Shown here: positions 24,341 through 36,176 of the stretch, piece after piece | How the letters are laid out: each line of letters opens with the position of its first letter | How positions within the stretch are numbered: the stretch's first letter is position 1 | The notes under the pieces: generated by a model | Told to the model about the DNA's origin: nothing | Databases searched by the model: none | What the model saw: only the letters and a program-made list of their open reading frames with translations | NCBI RefSeq assembly: GCF_021155765.1 | Contig: NC_060113.1 | Location: 4,975,001 to 5,039,000, forward strand | DNA: 64,000 nt | Reading direction: 5' to 3' | From: Diprion similis | Taxonomy: Eukaryota > Arthropoda > Insecta > Hymenoptera > Diprionidae | Translations under genes and position numbers: made by a program

Positions 24341-24870
24341 ATGAGCGGATCCATGTCACTTAACTCAAAAAAAAACCGTCAAGTCACGGATCTTTGCGCC
24401 ATTTGAAATATCCGTAGTATTATGTGAAAAAAAAATACAATTTCAAGGATTTTGAAATTTTTTCAAAAATGGCCGAGTTCGAGCTATGTAAAGTTTTGTA
24501 TATCACTGTTGCACTGCTATGTTTGAAAATTCATATCTCCGAAAGTATACATCGGAGCGGACTGATCCTGCAATCGAGCTGTTCGTAAAGGAATGCGCTT
24601 CGATAAAAAAAAAGTTATTTGGGAAAAAAAAATTTCTTTCAATATTTTTTTACCGTTTCTTTTTTTGATTTCGCTGCCATTTCCGCGGGACTCACAACAA
24701 TTCATGGAGATAATTTTTTTCGGATACCTGTATCCTTCCTCTTTAATCCTAAAAAAAAAAATTGATGGAGAAGATTTTTTTTTCACATAATACTACGGAT
24801 ATTTCAAATGGCGCAAAGATCCGTGACTTGACGGTTTTTTTTTGAGTGAAGTGACGTGGATCCGCTCTTA
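24341..24870. mobile_element. Foldback MITE with ~95-bp inverted termini
   Basis: The left arm (24,341-24,440) and the right arm (24,775-24,870) are reverse complements over about 95 bp. They share AGCGGATCC, the words ACCGTCAAGTCACGGATC and TTTGCGCCATTTGAAATATC, and CCGTAGTATTATGTGAAAAA. The interior is AT-rich and non-coding. No convincing target duplication beyond TA/TTA could be fixed. The element family is not known to me. Confidence 0.85.
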
Positions 24871-25226
24871 TACACGATTCAAGAGCTTAGTATATGAAAA
24901 CCGTCAAAAACATGATTTCGCTATAAATTGATACTCCAAAGTACTTGTGAAGTACGGTTAGAAGCAGTTACAGTATTCTTGAAAACTGAGTATCAAGTAT
25001 GATGAATCGCTAACGATTATAATAATTCGAAAAATCCATCAGTCGAACAATAAGCTATGAAAAATCTTTCTTCCCACGAAAAACCGTCAAGTGTTATAAA
25101 TAGTTTCCTCTTGACCGAATCTCATACGGTACAACTTTTCCCATTTATCGTAGTCGATTCACATCGAAGCTCTTTGCACTCAAGAATCGAGCAGATGCAT
25201 CATAGGTATAGTAATCCGTGTTATAC

Positions 25227-25545
25227 GTATGGGATATTCCACGCCAACTCGACCATATGAAATCAGTTCATATATATTTATTTTTTTTTACATTCTACTC
25301 GGTGAAAAACATGACCTGAATTTTTTTCACCCAAAATTAACACAGGATTAAATCGTAAGCGTCAAATAAGAGTCAACTTACTTGTAAATGTTCGGTTTCA
25401 CCAATTCGATGATGAGCCACTCTAGTTAGTAAAGATAATTTTGGGTTTAAAAATTTTAGATGGTCGGATTTTAACATTGTTTTTTAATTTTTTGTGATTG
25501 TCGGAGTTTAACACTGGTCGAGTTGGCGTCGAACACCCCATATGT
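25227..25545. mobile_element. MITE with CCACGCCAACTCGACC termini, short copy
   Basis: The left end ATGGGATATTCCACGCC followed by AACTCGACC is matched in inverted form by GGTCGAGTTGGCGTCGAACA then CCCCATAT at the right end, about 27 bp of terminal inverted repeat. The interior (about 265 bp) is AT-rich. The same terminus recurs at 48,608-49,234, 52,570-52,622 and 53,798-54,140, so this is one dispersed family. Confidence 0.8.
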
Positions 25546-28491
25546 ATATGGATATGTGTGTTTGTAAAATAAGATAAAGTCCAGGTTATTGATACCAATT
25601 AATCTCTGATTCAAGGATGATCGCTAAAAGTATATAATATATGCTTCGCGATACCTGAAAGTCTAATTAGCGAATCGCAGACCGGCTAATAAAATGCAGC
25701 GTTACTGACCCTTCGTTGATCCTTGCAAAGAGATGTTGTGTAGGTAGGCACGTATATATATATACACACATACACACATATTTGTAGGATGCAGGATGGT
25801 CCTTAGGGCACAAGGACGTGTATATAATATAATGCATATCGGTATGAACATGAAGTATGGTGTTCTCATTCGTTCGCGCGCTGGGTTCTCGTCTTCTTGC
25901 ATGCATACCTAGATATATACATACGTATACGGTATATACATAGGTATAATACCCTGCAAGTCGGTCCGTTCGTAAAACGAGAAACGGGGCCCGGAGGAAA
26001 ATCGAGATAAAAGATGGGGCCCTATTGGGGCCCGAGTGGCAGGTGGAGGGAGATCGTGCCGGAGCTGGGCCTGATCTCGAGAGGCAGTGACTTCGAGTCC
26101 GGCTTCGGGCCCCTATCCTCGCTCGAACGTATTTGGGCCTTGTATGGTTTGAAACCACCTGTAAACAGGGCGAAAACAAGCCCGTAAAACGCATCGGGGT
26201 CGCGTGGATAATTTCGTGAGAAGGTGTAATTACCCGATCGGTTTTGAAACGGTGGGAGGAAACCTGGTTGAAAAGTGAAAACCCGTGCTGCCCGGTTGTT
26301 ACAAACAAGTGTTTAGTTTACACGCTGCATGCCTTCTGCACAGCACAGCACACCGCGTTCGCTTTACTCACGATGGAATGTAGAGTAAGTCGTGGATCGA
26401 GGGTTCGCTCTTCTTCGCACCATGGATCGTGAGAATATCACAGTTCGTAGACACGAGATGCTTTTGCAAATGTGCTTTTCTTCTCAAGTGCGTCGGTTGT
26501 GACATACCTATAAAGTATTGTGCAAAGTGATAACGAAAATCAACGACAAGTAGTGCAGTTTGCATTCCAGGAGGAAAATCCAAAAAAGTGTGAATTACGT
26601 CGTTGGAGAAAGTGTCGAATTGTAATTAAGGGACTGATCGACGAGTAATAAGTGGGGTAAGAAACGCGTGAATAAATTATTGCAAGTAACAAAAATCTTC
26701 CCCCGTCTCAAGGGTTGGTGTGATACACTCCAGTGATAATAAAACGTGCCGTATAATCCGTCGCACATGTGTAACCGGTAGGAAATGGTGACGAAAATAA
26801 TTTATTAACGATGAAATTAGGGTTGAGAATTGAAAATCGGTAGCCGTACAAACCGTCCACACACAGCCTTTAACGAGGTCCTTAAACGACGTACCTACAA
26901 CGTGCTGGGTTAATTCGTACTGCTCCGGGACTAAACCGCCAATTATTTTTATCCCCCGTAGACTATTAACATCCGTCCGCAGATCGAAACTGGCCTTTTA
27001 TATGGTTCTACCCGGCTCATCATCGTGCGGTTTACCTGGTTGAAAACTTCTTTACAAACCCTAAACTGCGCACCATCCATTCGACATTGACTAATGGCTA
27101 AATTAACACTTTTTCGGCACCGGAAGCCTCGATATTAACTGCTGACTTTTTATCCACGCGTTTAATGATTTCCAGATATTTGTAATTTCCTCGGTTTTCA
27201 TAACATATATATAACATCCACAAGCAAAAGCTGTGTGTGCAAATCTCTCCTTAATAGTTCATGCAAAAAATTTTTTTTACAATAATTTAGGTTCTTCCAA
27301 TTGTCTCTATTATACATATATATTCTAATTTTCAGCGGAGTTCTGTCTTCTGCGCGATTAATTTCCTCCAAATGTTTAACAGCGGTTATAAGAGAAACGG
27401 AGCCTGCAGAAGATCGGTAAAATTATGCCCTAAAAGAAGTATCGTCTGGAAATATTCAGTGGAAGAGGTTCCCGGGGATCCGGGACCTTGCAAAGTGCTC
27501 GCGAGTGACTTTGAGATTTTTAAGTGGCGGTGTTGCAAAGTGTGTGGTTTTCTTCAGACGAACGTTTTAATGGCTGGATTGCCGCGGCTCTGCTCCTGAG
27601 CATCAAAGTATATATACCTAGACGGTGAAAGTCATCGGAGTGCATCTCGACGAAGCAATAAGGCAACGACAGGTATAAAGTATATATATGTATATAATAT
27701 AATATAATATAATACACACGTATACGTTGTATTTCACGGGTTATACGACAAACGAATATTATAACACTGATTGCGTGGCGGGAGATTTAAAAAATCGATA
27801 CCCAGATAGTCAAGTTGGTTACAATCGATCGCAAGCAAGGCACAATTCTGTATGAACAATATTCCCAGCGCTTTTCAGTCACGGTTATAGGTATGTACAT
27901 TCATTGGCGTGTTACAATTTCGTTCATATGAATTCGTTTCGTTTTACGACCTCTATGTATAAGTATAATCCTATAATCATAGCCGTAGATCGGAATCTGA
28001 ATCATTTCAAAGGCGCCTACGTACATTAAATCTTGGCACAGCGTCGACCAGCTGCCGATGATTGTTACTCAGTAATAACAATAAAATTAAATAATCCACG
28101 TACCACGAGCACCGGATGTGGTCGTTAATATTTTCCGTCTGCATAATGCATCTCGGTGTTATTGTTATTACGGAATTAAATTTCCGCGCGTCCAACAAAA
28201 TATTTTCAATCATCATAGTATCATTATTTCTCGCCGCCTTTGATGATGTCGACTCAACGGCTACGGCGACTATATTCTACGGGGGCAGGTCTCAATAAAA
28301 ACGTATCAGGTATAATAATACGGCGGTATATAAAACGTATAACCTCGCGGTCTTTCGGCCGAACCGCGACGATTCAAATACCACAAACTCAATCTCCCCG
28401 ATAATCGGACGGTTCCTCTTCCCGAGGATTTTATTATTTGATAGCGACTTACGCGAGCGTGAAAATTATTCTTTGTTTATTTCCGGCTGAA

Positions 28492-28588
28492 CACGTGACT
28501 CGATCGCAAAGCATTCCTGCATCTTCAACACAAGCTGTGATTGGCCAGAGAATTTGTGACGTCATTTATCGCTTGCGGCGCCATCTTG
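28492..28588. promoter_or_regulatory. Cluster of E-box, CCAAT, CRE and YY1-like motifs
   Basis: Within 97 bp there are CACGTGAC (28,492), ATTGG (inverted CCAAT, 28,540), a perfect TGACGTCA (28,557-28,564) and GCGCCATCTTG (28,578-28,588). Such motif sets mark TATA-less animal promoters. The YY1-like word reads CAAGATGGCGC on the minus strand, which often lies just downstream of a start in the sense direction, so a minus-strand transcript is as possible as a plus-strand one. No coding exon is attached. Confidence 0.35.
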
Positions 28589-30179
28589 TTTCTAATTTCG
28601 AGCATAGTCTAACCTCTTTATTGCGGACATTTGGGGCTGGATGTAGTAGCTAAGGAGAAAAACTTACGGACAAAGACAAAAGCGCGGGATCATTTCGCGG
28701 TTTAATTGTTGCAAAAACTTAAGCCTTTCAGGAAAGGTTAAGAAATTGTGGCAGTTCGAAGAGTTCCCCGAAGTAATTATAAAGCCTTTTTTGTGTCATT
28801 AGCGCATGCACAGGCTGCTGCAATGGCGTGCTTCGTCCTCCCGGTATCTTAATGACCGAGATATGAGGGTTGACTTTACGCTGCCAACGTGGTTCAAATT
28901 ACCAATTATAACATCCCCCTCCCCCCTTTGAAGAAAATTTTACACGTCGGTGACCTTTGACTTTTGAAAGTGTGGTATTAAACATATATTGTAATATATT
29001 TTCATCCCTTCGAGAAGAAAACTGCAGGCTTAAAATCAAATATATATGTATCTCGGAATACGAGTGACGTAGAACGAATTGGATTTAATTCGAAGTCAAG
29101 AAATCAGTTCTTCGTTGTCGCTTGTGGGGCATTTTTCGAACCTAGGTGTTACGCTTTGTCGTCAAATTGTAATTATTTCCAAGTTGGGAACGACGACGCA
29201 CCGGCTGCCTAGCAGCGGGGGTTCCCGGTCCATGAGGCTTTGAATTGGCGGGCAACGCGACGCGGGGATTCCCCGCAAGTACCTCAAAAAATGATTGGTA
29301 ACTCTATCTTGCGTCGAACGATTCCCCTGCGCAAGTCCAAATAATGAAATCGAGCTAAGCTTCTTCTCAACTCTAATCCTCAATCTACATTGCCTTTGTC
29401 TACGTACGTATATACAGTAAAATGCACAAAGTTCGTACAGAATTGAACTCGCATTTTGTTTCGGACCGAAAACAAGTTAGCCGGAAGGTTAAAGCATTTA
29501 TGTATTTTATTTTACATACATATAACTTTAGGTTTTCACGATTTGAAACTTGTGATGATTACAGTAGTAACGAAAATTGTCTGGATAGCATCTATAAGAA
29601 CTTTGTCAATTTGAGGACGGGATCAAGTTCATTCGGTTACCATCCTTGATATCCTTTTTAAAAATCTTCCCATACAAAATCCCCTCTGCAGAAATGTCTG
29701 TTTCTACCTAGATCGAATTGTCAAAATTACACATTCAATCATCAATCTCGTATATTTTGATTCAATTTAATTTAATTGAATTTAATGTAATCTATATTAT
29801 TTTATTTGTTCTATCAGGGTTGAATTTTGTCCTGCGGGACTCTTTATCCGGGAAGATTTGGTCACTGGTAGATTTTGACCGGTTCATACGTCTGCCCATA
29901 TCGGATAAATTCTTGTAACACTTCCACAAGGAATTTCCATGAAATATCGGAACAATAGTGTACACAAGGCTCGTAGGTGAGGTGTTATTAAAGGGTTTGT
30001 CATTCCGTGTTACCTTTAGCGGTTGCAGGTAACCGAAGAAAAATGATGTGCCCACGCGTATGCGAGAGGTCCATGAGTGGAGTTGGTGTGTGTAGTAGAG
30101 GCGCGTAGATGATACGAGTATGGGCATGGCACCTAACATATACACGAAGGAGCAGCTAGCGCGTAGACCGTCAGCTAGG

Positions 30180-30950
30180 AAGCATAAGAAGCTATGTGAC
30201 TTGCTCCTTCGAAGGAGCGGTAGCCCGACTATCCGGTAACCCGAACGTCTTCTTCGAGAATGTCGGTTCGTCGACGATGACGCGGCCTCCAGCAGGCGTG
30301 CTCAGCATGGAAAATGACCTCGCGTTGTCTCAACTCGTCACCTTGGAGAGCCGTCAAGTTTCCCAAGGTGACGTTGAGCGCCCTGAGAGAGCCAAAGAAG
30401 CTTGCTGCGAATCCGCGGCCACGTGGAGCACCAATGAATGCATCCTTGCTGTAAGCTCGGAGAAAACGTTGCCCGGTCTTGAGGCCCAAGGAATAGGGAA
30501 TAAGGCCTGGACTATAGTCATTACTGCTCGTTAATCTTCCCGCGCAAACCTTAATAAGCACCCTTGGGTGTCTAACCGGCACATTTTTCAAATCGTGTTA
30601 CCGAAGGGCGTTGCGGCGGCAGTTGGTTCTCGACTACGCGCTCGAGGAGGTTGAGAACCCCATTCGAACTGGTCTCGAGACTCCCTCGCACGGGGAGGAG
30701 TCCGTGAGACTCCAACCACGGACCGAGTAAGTATGTTACGCGTACCGACGTGTGTAACTGCATTATCCACTGGTCTACCTGCCTGCATAACCCACTACGA
30801 TCCCCGGGCCGGGGGAACCACCCGTTGTAATTTCACATCTTGGATTTGGGGGAGCGCAAATCACAGGGTACACCGTCGACCGGCGACCTCTGGGATGCCC
30901 GAAAGTGGAACCACGGAATTGCTTGATGGGCTTGAAAGATGGTGAATCCT
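30180..30950. other. GC-rich island with overlapping open frames, identity unknown
   Basis: This stretch is clearly richer in GC and CpG than its surroundings and stays open for over 110 codons on both strands (30,196-30,534 plus; 30,229-30,591 minus). It ends in a strong donor GACCGA|GTAAGTATG at 30,727. Neither translation resembles a family I know. It could be a non-coding leader exon, a fragment of a foreign or mobile sequence, or a CpG-rich regulatory block. Confidence 0.3.
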
Positions 30951-32181
30951 AACGATAGAATTTCGACGGAAGTAATAAGTCTGGTTTTAAAAATTTCTTC
31001 ATTATTTTAATAACAGCCCCAGATTTGCATTTTTGCATTTTTGAAAGCGAATCGAACCTGGTTGGATAGTCGAAAGTTGATTTCTTGTACACGGATCGAT
31101 AGCAAAGAGTAATTCTGGTACCTGCAGATGTCGAAAACAATTCTTTTCGAAAACCCGAAATTCCCACGAATAACGAACTTGTTATTTAAAATCGTACTAA
31201 CAAGCTCTGAGTACATATCGCCCTTCACTCTAATGTTCGAATATAATTTCGTTGTTTTCTGATCCCTTGTTCAGTTTTATGACACGAGGTTACGTATATT
31301 CGCTGCTGCACATGCAGCCTGCAGTTGCAGAGCCGATGCGTAAATCATCTGGCTTAATTAATTTATTACCGTGTTCTTTATACACGAATACCATCATAAG
31401 CATATCGCGTGACGGGAATTCTGCAGGCATAGTCACCGATTCGCGGAGATCTTATTACCGGTTGGATTATTTAACGGTCATGTGCGTGCAGTGAATAGGC
31501 AGCAGCATCTTCTTTTCAAGATAATTTTACGAGAAGAAAAAAATGATAGAATTTTATCAAACGAATACGATTTATGCCAACAAAAGTATGGCAAACGATG
31601 AACAGTGTGATAAACCGTGCAAGGCATGTACATCAGGATAGATTTTTTTAAGCGAAGAGGCGAGATGCCGGAGAAATATGACCGGCACTATACAGCAATC
31701 ATAGAATATCTGGGCGGTAATTCGTGGCGTAGGAGGTAATGGCTTAATGGTGATTGAATGATCATAATAGTTATGCAACAAATTGAGTGAGTAAAGCATG
31801 GCCTGGCGTTTACGGTCGAGTATTAAAGGTACATGCTGTACAGCACAGCTTGATACATGCTGTGTGCAACATATAAGAACCATTGGAAACGCCGAGGTAT
31901 AGTCTACGCCTATAATACGTGCCAGGTAGGATAGTAAAGCGAGGTGCAAAAAGTGTGCGTATGAAGTTGTCTGAACTTATATAGAGAATCGCCGCTTGAT
32001 TGTCGGGTGGGTTTTATAATTTATCGACACCCGGCGATATTAAAATTCGCGGGGTAATTAAACCCTTCGCGTATAAAATATCGCCTTATGTATGGTGTGT
32101 GAACGCGTGTGTGTGTGTTTATATACTTGTATCCACGAGCGTCGCTCTAATCGGGAAATTTTCTCTTTTTCAATTTTTCAG

Positions 32182-32298
32182 AATCATGCTTTCGCCCGCC
32201 GCGGTGCAGGGTGCGTCCTCTAACGTCAACTTTCAAGGCGCACCCTGCATACACTGCAGAGAACTGTGCCCAGCCGGCTATGTACCGCACTTTTGGAG
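32182..32298 (+). CDS. First coding exon of a PET-LIM family gene (prickle/espinas or testin type), partial
   Basis: The exon follows the acceptor TTCAATTTTTCAG and ends at TTTTGGAG|GTGAGT in phase 2. The ATG at 32,186 opens 37 codons plus a split Arg codon. The peptide ends GAPCIHCRELCPAGYVPHFWR, with Cys at 21, 24 and 28 and the signature PHFWR. This matches the short Cys-rich N-terminal motif that precedes the PET domain in testin and dyxin, where the next residues bring further Cys pairs. The PET and LIM domains must be encoded downstream, outside the window. The long surrounding intronic DNA favours a large gene such as prickle, involved in planar cell polarity, over testin. Alternative N-termini are common in this family. 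Which member it is cannot be decided here. Confidence 0.65.
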
Positions 32299-35200
32299 GT
32301 GAGTGTACGATGAGAATTTGGAAAAATTTCAAAGATTATTAGGAGACGAGGGAGATAGAGAGGAAGTTGCATAAAAGGAAATGGTAATTGACTTGGAGGT
32401 AGAAAATCGGCAAGATAATCATTATACCCGCTGCATGCGTGGCTCAGTAATTAAACTTTGTCTGTAATAGTGATTGGCGATTAGCCGTGAACATTGCCTC
32501 TACGTGTGAGGAAATCGAAAGAGAGAGATAGAGAGATGAAAAAATATCAAATCGGTTCGAATCTCCGGAGAGATTATTTATCCTCACAACGACGCACCCA
32601 TCTGACAAAACGCGTTTAACACGCGCTACGGGACACGCGTTACCAACAACACGTACCACCGTGCCCATGGCATGCACCCCATCCATATCCGACTTACCGA
32701 TCGCGAACGTGCAGCCGCTGCCCGTAAAACGACCGATACATTTTGCGGTGGCCTCGAGTACAACCGTAGAGAAATAGGATCCTGCAGGCTAAACCGCATT
32801 ATAAACGTTCTTGTCGTGGCTGTTCTTATTGTACTCCGCAAACGTGAGGATCAACATTTTCCTCAAATCAATTCGCATGGATTTCAGCCAACTTTGGGTG
32901 AAAAACTTTCAGTCAAAAGTCACGTAATCTGAAAGACCGGTTCACGACAGTCCCTCTCTTCCAAAATCTTTGGAATTTCGATGATACCTTTACTTAAGAT
33001 CCGGTGTGTTAAAAAACTTACCGATTGGTCTAGTCCTGGTGGTGTCAAAGCTTCTATTCGTGCAATTCCACCGCCACGTAGTCCATGAGTTGGAAGGCAT
33101 CACTCACCGTGTCTCCGGATGACGTGAACTGGTTCCGAACGAGTGCAGCAGAGCGGTGGAAAAGGTTTCGTAGAAGCTGGCAGGGCAAGCAAGACTGACT
33201 TAATCTTTGATCGAGAGAAAGAGGAGCAGACGTGCGGACCTCTCCTCGGGGTTTCTCTTCTTTTTTCGATCACTGCACAGCATATCACAGAGGGAGGATG
33301 ATACATGCGATGGTCGATATAAATTGACTCGGGCTGAAGACGGAAGCGGTTTGTCGGCCGGTCCTCCATTCGTTTGTATATGTATAATATATGATCGACG
33401 TACGTCGGTATGAGAAGACAGGGAGCGAGGAGAAGGATCAGGTCTCTGAAGGATGAGACAGCTGATTTTTTAATCACAGTTAATGGTTTGTTAACAGCTG
33501 ATCACTTTGCGCTAATTAGCGATGATTTCGATAGCGCTATAGTCTTACACTTGACGTCGTCTGGTTTTTTCAACGGCGAAACAACGTTTCACCAGGACAT
33601 TCGGCACCTGCTCAATCTCCATAGTCCTCGGCATCGGGGTAAGCTTCCCTTAGTCCTGCGACCTTATCTCCATCTTGTATCTCTCCTATATATCTGTCCT
33701 TCCCTTCTTTTCCCGACTGTCGACTACAGCATTGACCAACTCCCGAACGGCGACACACAAAGACCATGGATTTCCACTCAGGGCTGACTTCAGAATTAGG
33801 AAAATGACCCTCTTCTTCAAGGGTCTCCAAGATCTTCCCCTTCAAGATCCCAACCTTCTCTTTTCAGTCTTCCAAGACGTTCCATTTCCAAGATTTTTCT
33901 TCGGGACTTGGATTCCTCTTTCTGTAATCAGAATCTTTTGACGATCGTGATCTTCGGTACGGCTTTGACATCCTCACGTCAATCCTTGTCAGTTTCACGT
34001 TTGTTCATCGAAAAACCGTTCCAATCGATACCTTGAACCCTTATATTCCGTGGAATCCTACGCACTGCTGTGAAAACTTGTAGATACTAGTTTCATTGCG
34101 GGTGAAAACAGGAAGAGAAAGTGTTACCGCCATGGATACCCTTGGGAGTTGGTTTAATATATCGTCGAGTGAGATTCGATATCTTACAGCCAAGTAGCGC
34201 GTTATTAAAGATGAAATAATCGAGTACGATCGCCATCGAGACAAATGGTGAATTAATAACTGAAGGTTACGAAGTTGCTGGACCGGAACTGGACACCCTG
34301 TGGTCATCGTACTCGGACATTGATGAGGGACACGATAGGTCTCTGAATTTTTCTACCTCGCTGCACCAACGCATGCAGGTGCATAATGTCTGAAAAATTT
34401 GTTTCTGCAGGTGAGAAATCACGTTATACTGGATCGAAGATAAGAGAGATCGAAAATGTACCATCGATTTCTGCGAATCATTACTTTAAATAAAAGAAAA
34501 AGACCGCCTCGTTCCGTTTCCATGAACTTTTAAAGGTCCTCGAACCTCTCTATACGTAAAGATTCTGACCTTTGCCTAATTGCACTTCGCAAATGTCTGC
34601 GCTTAGACGATCCATCCACAGTGTAGTAACCAGCCCTTTACTTTGTAAGAAATACTCTTGAGGCTGGAAATCGTTTCCAATTTGTGATACGAGACGTTGA
34701 AGTTTGTTTACGATGTACCTTAAACGTATTACGCAAATCTGCGAAAAGCTCTGCATCAATCGGAGACAAAACGAGCGTTGAATGTGAATAATTTAGCTGG
34801 AGATAAAAGTCAGCAACGATGCAGGGTTTCCACTTCGTTCCGTCGAAAGGAACAGTTTTCGAGTATGTATAGCTAATATTATTTTCGTTCGAGAAAAGAT
34901 ACGACGCTGCGGTCCATGATGATGTGCTATGCCGAAGGAGAAGAGGAGGAGAGAGTCTCGACGGTAGACGGACAGACATTACGGGGAGGGTTCGGTATGT
35001 TAATTACACACCAATGTAACTACTCTCCCCCTCCTGTTATATCGCCCTCTCCTTCCAACCCGGGTCCAGGTTCTCTGAAACAGCCGCAACGCGTCCTTCT
35101 CGCACGGCGGGATTGCGTGCGTCCAACCAACGACCTCCGACCCGATGAGAATAACACATCTTCTACCTTTTTCGTAATCGTATGTTTGGTCCCGGCAAAC

Positions 35201-35730
35201 TGCCCCCCAAAAAATTTAATATACGACTTGTTGTCTAATAATTTTCTCGTCAACGGGATTATACGGGTGAATTATATGTATATATGTCTTCATCCTTCTT
35301 TATTATTTTCCAAAAACGTACACAGCATGAAATGGAAAATAATTATGTGAAATTAATTATCTATATATAATTATACTGAGATTATATTTGGCTTGAAGAA
35401 TTATTCGTATACGGTTTTAAAATTTCAAAACCGGAAAATTTGAGTTTCATTGAACTTGCGACGTTGGAGATGAATTAGATCCTCGGTAATAGAGTTCTTC
35501 TATGAATTTATGTGATTCGCGTGTTTTCGTTCAAGCGCAAACTTTCTTAAACGCATACCTACGCCCCTTGAGCTTATTGCGAATTTTCAAACCCCTCGTT
35601 CCCTCCACTCCCCTCCCCCTCTTTACCGCCGTTCAAAAACCCTTTACTAATCCATCACAGTAACGAGAGTAGGTTTTATTTTTTCCGGTAATTAGTCTTA
35701 ATTGATGGGCCGAGTGATTGATTGCGGGGT

Positions 35731-35753
35731 GTCTCGTCTCGTCTCGTCTCGTC
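35731..35753. repeat. GTCTC pentamer tandem repeat
   Basis: Four to five copies of the unit GTCTC/TCTCG follow each other in GTCTCGTCTCGTCTCGTCTC. It is a simple microsatellite in non-coding DNA. Confidence 0.9.
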
Positions 35754-36125
35754 ACAGGCATTATAGACGTCGGAATAGTTGAAAAAAGAAGACGCGTTAC
35801 CGGGTCAAAGAAGCTAAAATTTTACGCTTAACTAGTAAGAGCATGGCGGTATAAAGAGGCGTAGGTGAGCGCAGGTGCCGAGATTTTTAAGGGGCTTGAA
35901 AAAGAAACTCGAGATGCGTCGCAGCCGGCGCGCGTAGGTCGCTTAGCTCCCGTTACCGAATAAAATAACCATCAAATGAAACCTGGGACGGCAGTAAAAG
36001 TTAAAGCCGAATTGACAGACTGAGAAACTGACAAACCAGAGGGATCCGCAGCCGACGGTATAAAACTTTGACGTCTTTTTTATCCGTCTGATACGTCCGT
36101 TCGGTGCGGAATGACATTTTTCAAA

Positions 36126-36176
36126 TTGCGCGCGCGCGCGCAGCGACGGCGTCATAAACTATATTGGCGCATGCGC
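36126..36176. promoter_or_regulatory. CG-alternating tract and NRF-1-type palindrome
   Basis: A GCGCGCGCGCGCGC run (about 36,128-36,141) is followed by TTGGCGCATGCGCAG. Its core GCGCATGCGC (36,167-36,176) is the palindromic NRF-1 / Erect-wing binding word. The region is locally CpG-rich within AT-rich DNA, which suggests an internal promoter or CpG island. No exon or start site is attached, so function is a guess. Confidence 0.35.

Larger units (their letters stand above)
23020..26240. other. Non-coding DNA upstream of tafazzin, with two MITEs
   Basis: No gene is recognised. The stretch starts with a short TATTTAA tandem repeat at about 23,079-23,102, then AT-rich DNA, and contains the foldback element at 24,341 and the short inverted-repeat element at 25,227. 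From 25,930 to 26,200 it becomes GC-rich and purine-rich on the plus strand. This may be promoter-like, but no TATA or clear initiator was identified. Confidence 0.5.
26241..32181. other. Non-coding stretch before the PET-LIM exon, possible leader exons
   Basis: No complete coding gene is visible. The stretch contains several strong plus-strand donors, GTAAGTCG at 26,385, GTAAAATT at 27,417 and GTAAGTATG at 30,727. It also has promoter-like clusters near 28,492-28,588 and a GC-rich island at about 30,180-30,950. I read it as probable upstream leader and intron of the gene whose exon lies at 32,182. This is inference from strand and spacing, not from homology. Confidence 0.35.

Noticed and set aside
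25667-26308. 213-codon minus-strand open frame
   Set aside because: Arg/Ser/Tyr-rich translation of a GC-rich block plus TATA/CACA microsatellite, with no domain and no splice support. Probably chance.
30229-30591. 120-codon minus-strand open frame as a retroelement gene
   Set aside because: I could not match it to any reverse transcriptase, gag or other family. Kept only as an unexplained GC-rich island.
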